Assembly (NCBI GenBank): GCA_002423895.1
Contig: DIOL01000002.1
Coordinates: 13,311-28,896, forward strand
From: Bacteroidales bacterium UBA5515
GTDB taxonomy: Bacteria; Bacteroidota; Bacteroidia; Bacteroidales; P3
Direction of reading: 5' to 3'
DNA length: 15,586 bases
Below the pieces are notes generated by a model that was given only the letters and a program-made list of their open reading frames with translations, did not search any database and was not told the origin of the DNA. This document shows, piece after piece, positions 12,631 to 15,586 of this stretch. The stretch's first letter is position 1; each line of letters begins with the position of its first letter. Position numbers and translations under genes: made by a program.

Positions 12631-13044
12631 CTATTTTACTGCTTCTGTTGCTAGAATAACTTTATGTTTTTGTCCTGTGGATGCATTTATCTTGTTGACT
12701 GCATCAATAACTGTAACTACATATTGTACTGGAACTGTTTTGTCAGTATGAAGCTTAATTGTTGCATCTTTAACATTCACTAAATAGTTGGCAATAGTTT
12801 GTGCTAGCTCTGTTTCTGGTGTTGGTTGATTTTCTACAAAGAATTGGTAGTTTGTATCAATTGATACTGTTACATTTTGTTTTGCCATTGTTTGTCCAGA
12901 TGTACTTTTAGGCAATAGAACTTTTATTGCATTTGGGCTTATTAGAGTTGAAGTCAACATAAAGAAAATAAGCAACAAGAAAACCAAGTCACTCATTGAT
13001 GCTGAATTGAAATTAGGATCTATCTTATTTCTTGTTTGAATCAT
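12631..13044 (-). CDS. exbD: ExbD/TolR-family biopolymer transporter
   Basis: A 137-aa protein with a short cytoplasmic N-terminus (MIQTRNKIDPNFNSASMSD), a single membrane helix at about residues 19-36 (DLVFLLLIFFMLTSTLI) that starts with the conserved proton-relay Asp19, and a periplasmic domain (about 40-137). The motif MSDLVFLLLIFFML is a family hallmark. It pairs with the ExbB-like pentamer encoded 12 nt upstream to form the proton channel that powers the TonB protein encoded directly downstream. The length is normal. ExbD and TolR cannot be distinguished by sequence alone; the TonB neighbour favours ExbD. Confidence 0.93.
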   Translation of the reverse strand: MIQTRNKIDPNFNSASMSDLVFLLLIFFMLTSTLISPNAIKVLLPKSTSGQTMAKQNVTVSIDTNYQFFVENQPTPETELAQTIANYLVNVKDATIKLHTDKTVPVQYVVTVIDAVNKINASTGQKHKVILATEAVK

Positions 13045-13056
13045 GGCAATAAGGGA

Positions 13057-13758
13057 TTAAGCAGGTTCATGCAATAAGTCCATAAATTCCATTGTTCTTG
13101 CTTCTAAAAGGAAAACTATTTTATTTATCTTGCTTACTAAAATACTATATAAGAAATTGCATATTATACCTACAATCAAACCTCCAACAGTGGTTACCAT
13201 AGCTTCATAGATTCCACTTGAAAGAATTTGAATATCTATGTTGTTTCCTGCTGCAGCCATATCAAAAAAGGCTTTAACCATTCCTGTAACAGTTCCTAAG
13301 AAACCTAAGCTAGGTCCCAATGCAGCAATTGTTCCAACCATTGAAACTCCATTTTCCAACCTTGCAATTTCCAATTTGCCAACATTTTCAACGGCTTGAT
13401 TAATGTCGTTTAAAGGTCTTCCTATTCTTGAAAGTCCTTTATCTAACATTCTTCCAATTGGTGTATTATTACTTTTTGTTAGAGATCTTGCTCCTTCAAG
13501 ATCACCCTTATGAATAAAAGTTTTAATGTTATTGATAAATCCTTTGTCTTCTTTTGTAGCTTTATTTAATGCAATATATCTATCTACAAATATATATACA
13601 GCAACAATTGATAGAATTCCCAATACAATCATAATCCAACCTCCTTTAATTGTAAGGTCAATTATATTCATTGTTTTTTCTGTTTGAACTACTTCGGAAG
13701 CTGTTTGAACTGCGGCTGCTGCTCCTTCTTGGACTTGTAAAATAATGTTTGCAAACAT
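13057..13758 (-). CDS. exbB: MotA/TolQ/ExbB proton-channel protein
   Basis: A 233-aa protein with three predicted membrane helices (about 38-58, 138-163 and 185-208) and a cytoplasmic loop between the first two. The family signature runs GTIAALGPSLGFLGTVTGMVKAF (about 142-164) and SGIYEAMVTTVGGLIVGI (181-198). ExbB forms a pentamer around an ExbD dimer and conducts protons. An N-terminal Ala/Gln-rich stretch (1-30) precedes the first helix, as in many Bacteroidetes homologues. It lies 16 nt after the secreted-protein gene and 12 nt before exbD, so all four genes are probably one operon. Confidence 0.93.
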   Translation of the reverse strand: MFANIILQVQEGAAAAVQTASEVVQTEKTMNIIDLTIKGGWIMIVLGILSIVAVYIFVDRYIALNKATKEDKGFINNIKTFIHKGDLEGARSLTKSNNTPIGRMLDKGLSRIGRPLNDINQAVENVGKLEIARLENGVSMVGTIAALGPSLGFLGTVTGMVKAFFDMAAAGNNIDIQILSSGIYEAMVTTVGGLIVGIICNFLYSILVSKINKIVFLLEARTMEFMDLLHEPA

Positions 13759-13774
13759 GTATTAGTTTTTTTTG

Positions 13775-15340
13775 TTAATTTAAAATTATTTTTTCAATCT
13801 GAACCTTATCTTCTTTATAGATTTTAACCAAATATAAACCTTTTGAATAATTATCTAAGGTTAGAGTTTCTGGCAAATAATCAGACTTATAAATCAATTC
13901 TCCTAATGAAGACCATATTTCAATTTTTGAAACATCTTGTTTTTTCTCATCTTTAAAGTAGATTGTTCCATTTGTAGGATTAGGGAATATCTCAACTTTA
14001 GAAGCAACATCTTTAACATCATCTAAACCTTGACGCAAAGTAATAAATGAATAAGGTTCTGACCAATCACTATCATACAATCCACAAAGGGCTCTAACTT
14101 GAACCTTATATTCTGTAAATGGAGTAAGACCAACCAATACAAAAATTGGGTCACCCTCTACAATTGCACCACTGTTTGGAAGAGGTTGTGAGAATAAACC
14201 AAAACGCACTTCCCATCTATTTTGAGTTGCTGAACCAGGCATCCATGTTATCTTAGCTGAAGAATGAGTGTAGTTGGAGCCACTTAAATTATAAATTGGT
14301 GCACATAAAGGAGGACGGGTTATAAAAGTTTTTATTTCTGTCCATTCACTAAAAGAATTTGAACAAATAGCTCTAACAAAAACTGAATAAGATGTTCCAC
14401 CTGTTAAACCAACTAAAAGAACAGTATCATTTGTTGTAATTACAGAAGTTCCAGTGCCTGGAGTGTGTCCAGGAAAATCATATTCTACTTCCCATTGAGT
14501 TTGGAAAGGAGCTGGAATAAAACTAACTATTGCTGTAGTTATATCAACTGAATCAATCTTTACATCTGAAGGTAAAGCATAGCATGCATCGTGAGTTTTG
14601 AAATTAATAGGATCTGAATATAAAGTATCATTTGAAAATATATTCTTATATTTAAAAATCACAAATGCTCTAGCGTAATAGGTTAAATCAGAAGTAAGAT
14701 TATTTAGATTATATGAATAAGTAATTGGACAAGTATCTATAGCTCCTGAAACATTTGCTCGGGTTCCAGTTTGAATAGTAGGCATTGGGGTTACTGAAGA
14801 ATGGACAAAACCTCTACCTTGAATAGTTGCAATATCATTGGTGTCAAATTCTGCATTTAATGTTGCATTAAACATTTCAATGTTAGTTGTAGGTTTCATA
14901 ACTAAAGTAGGTGACGTTGGATATGGAATATATACTGACATTGGTGCTGACCATACTGTATCATTTCCTCCTATAGACTTTTTCGCAAAAGCTCTAACAT
15001 AGTAAGTTTTACCAGAACGCATAAATAAACTAGGTGTAGTATTAGTATTAATATCAAAAGTGAAAATTGAGTCCATAGGAGATGTCGTTGAAACTTGCTT
15101 GTATTGAATACCAGTTCGCATCACAGGCATTGGAATAGTATCATAAATAAATCCTACTCCATTTACAGTTCCAGCTCCACTAGTATTCGTCCAACTACCA
15201 AAACCTCCAGTAAGTTTTGCATTTAGTTTTGCACCATAATATGAAACATTTGTAATGGATTGCATTACAACCGTTGGTTGCGCAATTGCCTTTCCGAAGA
15301 ATAAACAACCAAATAAAATTATTATAATAAATCTTTTCAT
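13775..15340 (-). CDS. Secreted fibronectin-type protein with type IX sorting domain
   Basis: A 521-aa protein. The start is taken at the ATG 15338-15340; a longer frame exists only from a TTG that lies inside the predicted promoter. A signal peptide spans residues 1-20 (MKRFIIIILFGCLFFGKAIA, then Gln). Two related Bacteroidetes Ig/fibronectin-like repeats follow (about 22-138 and 143-249), each opening with a TN(V/I)...A.LNA motif. Next come two fibronectin type III domains (about 252-341 and 343-435) with matching WEVxF/WEVEY and VRA(I/L)C motifs. The C-terminal type A sorting domain (about 447-521) contains VEIFPNPTNG and ends KGLYLVKIYKEDKVQIEKIILN, so the protein should cross the outer membrane by the Por system and be anchored or released. 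No catalytic domain is visible, so an adhesive or scaffold role is likely. It is the first gene of the exbB-exbD-tonB operon. Confidence 0.9.
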   Translation of the reverse strand: MKRFIIIILFGCLFFGKAIAQPTVVMQSITNVSYYGAKLNAKLTGGFGSWTNTSGAGTVNGVGFIYDTIPMPVMRTGIQYKQVSTTSPMDSIFTFDINTNTTPSLFMRSGKTYYVRAFAKKSIGGNDTVWSAPMSVYIPYPTSPTLVMKPTTNIEMFNATLNAEFDTNDIATIQGRGFVHSSVTPMPTIQTGTRANVSGAIDTCPITYSYNLNNLTSDLTYYARAFVIFKYKNIFSNDTLYSDPINFKTHDACYALPSDVKIDSVDITTAIVSFIPAPFQTQWEVEYDFPGHTPGTGTSVITTNDTVLLVGLTGGTSYSVFVRAICSNSFSEWTEIKTFITRPPLCAPIYNLSGSNYTHSSAKITWMPGSATQNRWEVRFGLFSQPLPNSGAIVEGDPIFVLVGLTPFTEYKVQVRALCGLYDSDWSEPYSFITLRQGLDDVKDVASKVEIFPNPTNGTIYFKDEKKQDVSKIEIWSSLGELIYKSDYLPETLTLDNYSKGLYLVKIYKEDKVQIEKIILN

Positions 15341-15364
15341 AATTAGAATTGTATTTCTAAACGG

Positions 15365-15372
15365 CAAATATA
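15365..15372 (-). promoter_or_regulatory. -7 element of the secreted protein-exbBD-tonB operon
   Basis: On the minus strand TATATTTG (15372-15365) matches TAnnTTTG. A start near 15359 would leave a leader of about 20 nt before the ATG at 15340. No good TTTG is found at the expected -33 distance, so the promoter may be weak or need an activator. Confidence 0.45.
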
Positions 15373-15507
15373 CGCATAAAATTCATTTTACTGTATATAT
15401 TGTCAATATAATTTTTAGTTTGCAGGAAATCCAAAATAAAAGTTAATATTTTTTCTATTTGCAAATCAATAATATGAGAAAAATAATGAAAAAAAAATGA
15501 AAAATAA

Positions 15508-15538
15508 TTTGCTAGTTTGATAAATGATTGTACCTTTG
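15508..15538 (+). promoter_or_regulatory. Promoter of the tRNA gene
   Basis: TTTG (15508-15511), 19 nt, then TACCTTTG (15531-15538), a full match to the Bacteroidetes consensus. Transcription would start near 15544, about 24 nt before the mature tRNA 5' end. Confidence 0.75.
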
Positions 15539-15567
15539 CACCGCGTTTTTGAGATACACAAAAACAT

Positions 15568-15586
15568 TCCTCCTTAGCTCAGTTGG
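15568..15586 (+). tRNA. tRNA gene, first 19 nt only (isotype not visible)
   Basis: The last bases read TCCTCCT (acceptor arm, positions 1-7), then TA (8-9), GCTC (D-stem) and AGTTGG (start of the D-loop with the conserved G18-G19). This is the standard tRNA 5' half, placed at the right distance after a strong promoter. The gene leaves the window before the anticodon. The acceptor sequence resembles tRNA-Asn genes of Bacteroidetes, but that is only a guess. Confidence 0.85.

Noticed and set aside
15341..15367. Longer N-terminus (nine more residues) for the secreted fibronectin-type protein
   Set aside because: The upstream start would be TTG at 15367-15365, which overlaps the predicted -7 promoter element, and it would bury the signal peptide. 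The ATG at 15340 gives a normal signal peptide.
15515..15538. TTTG at 15516-15519 as the -33 box of the tRNA promoter
   Set aside because: It is only 11 nt from TACCTTTG, too close; the TTTG at 15508-15511 gives the expected 19-nt spacing.

Overview
This window comes from an AT-rich member of the Bacteroidetes. Four things support that. The C-terminal domain of the gene at 13775-15340 is a type IX secretion (Por) sorting domain. The gene order rpsL-rpsG-fusA-rpsJ-rplC has no tuf between fusA and rpsJ. Several intergenic promoters have the Bacteroidetes primary-sigma form, TTTG at about -33 and TAnnTTTG at about -7, spaced 19-20 nt. Ribosomal genes are preceded by A/T-rich sequence rather than strong Shine-Dalgarno sites. 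A rubredoxin gene suggests anaerobic or redox-stressed life, but the window cannot settle genus or species.

Region 1 (1-10020, minus strand) is a continuous str-S10-spc ribosomal cluster. In transcription order it is rpsL, rpsG, fusA, rpsJ, rplC, rplD, rplW, rplB, rpsS, rplV, rpsC, rplP, rpmC, rpsQ, rplN, rplX, rplE, rpsN and the first 41 codons of rpsH. Gaps are 1-40 nt and rplC/rplD overlap by 10 nt. The one exception is a 90-nt gap between rpsJ and rplC that contains a strong bulged hairpin. All proteins are full length and look intact.

Region 2 (10021-10430) is an intergenic control region with three promoters: one for rpsL (minus), a second minus-strand promoter about 200 nt further upstream, and one for rubredoxin (plus). 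Between the two minus-strand promoters is a block clearly richer in G+C than its flanks, whose predicted transcript folds with its 5' end pairing to its 3' end. It is the best candidate here for an undescribed element, either a small RNA or a long leader of the str operon.

Region 3 (10431-11242) holds a 55-aa rubredoxin (plus) convergent with an exosortase/archaeosortase-family membrane protein (minus) that retains its Cys, Arg and His triad. They share a bidirectional terminator.

Region 4 (11243-11874) has no convincing gene. It holds a perfect 17-bp inverted repeat and seven in-register 21-nt degenerate tandem repeats, and ends in a terminator for the next operon.

Region 5 (11837-15340, minus strand) is an apparent four-gene operon: a secreted fibronectin-type protein with a type IX sorting signal, then ExbB/TolQ-like, ExbD/TolR-like and TonB-like proteins. 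The last three form a complete proton-driven energy-transduction module for outer-membrane transport.

Region 6 (15341-15586) carries a promoter for that operon and, on the plus strand, a near-consensus promoter followed by the first 19 nt of a tRNA gene that runs off the window.
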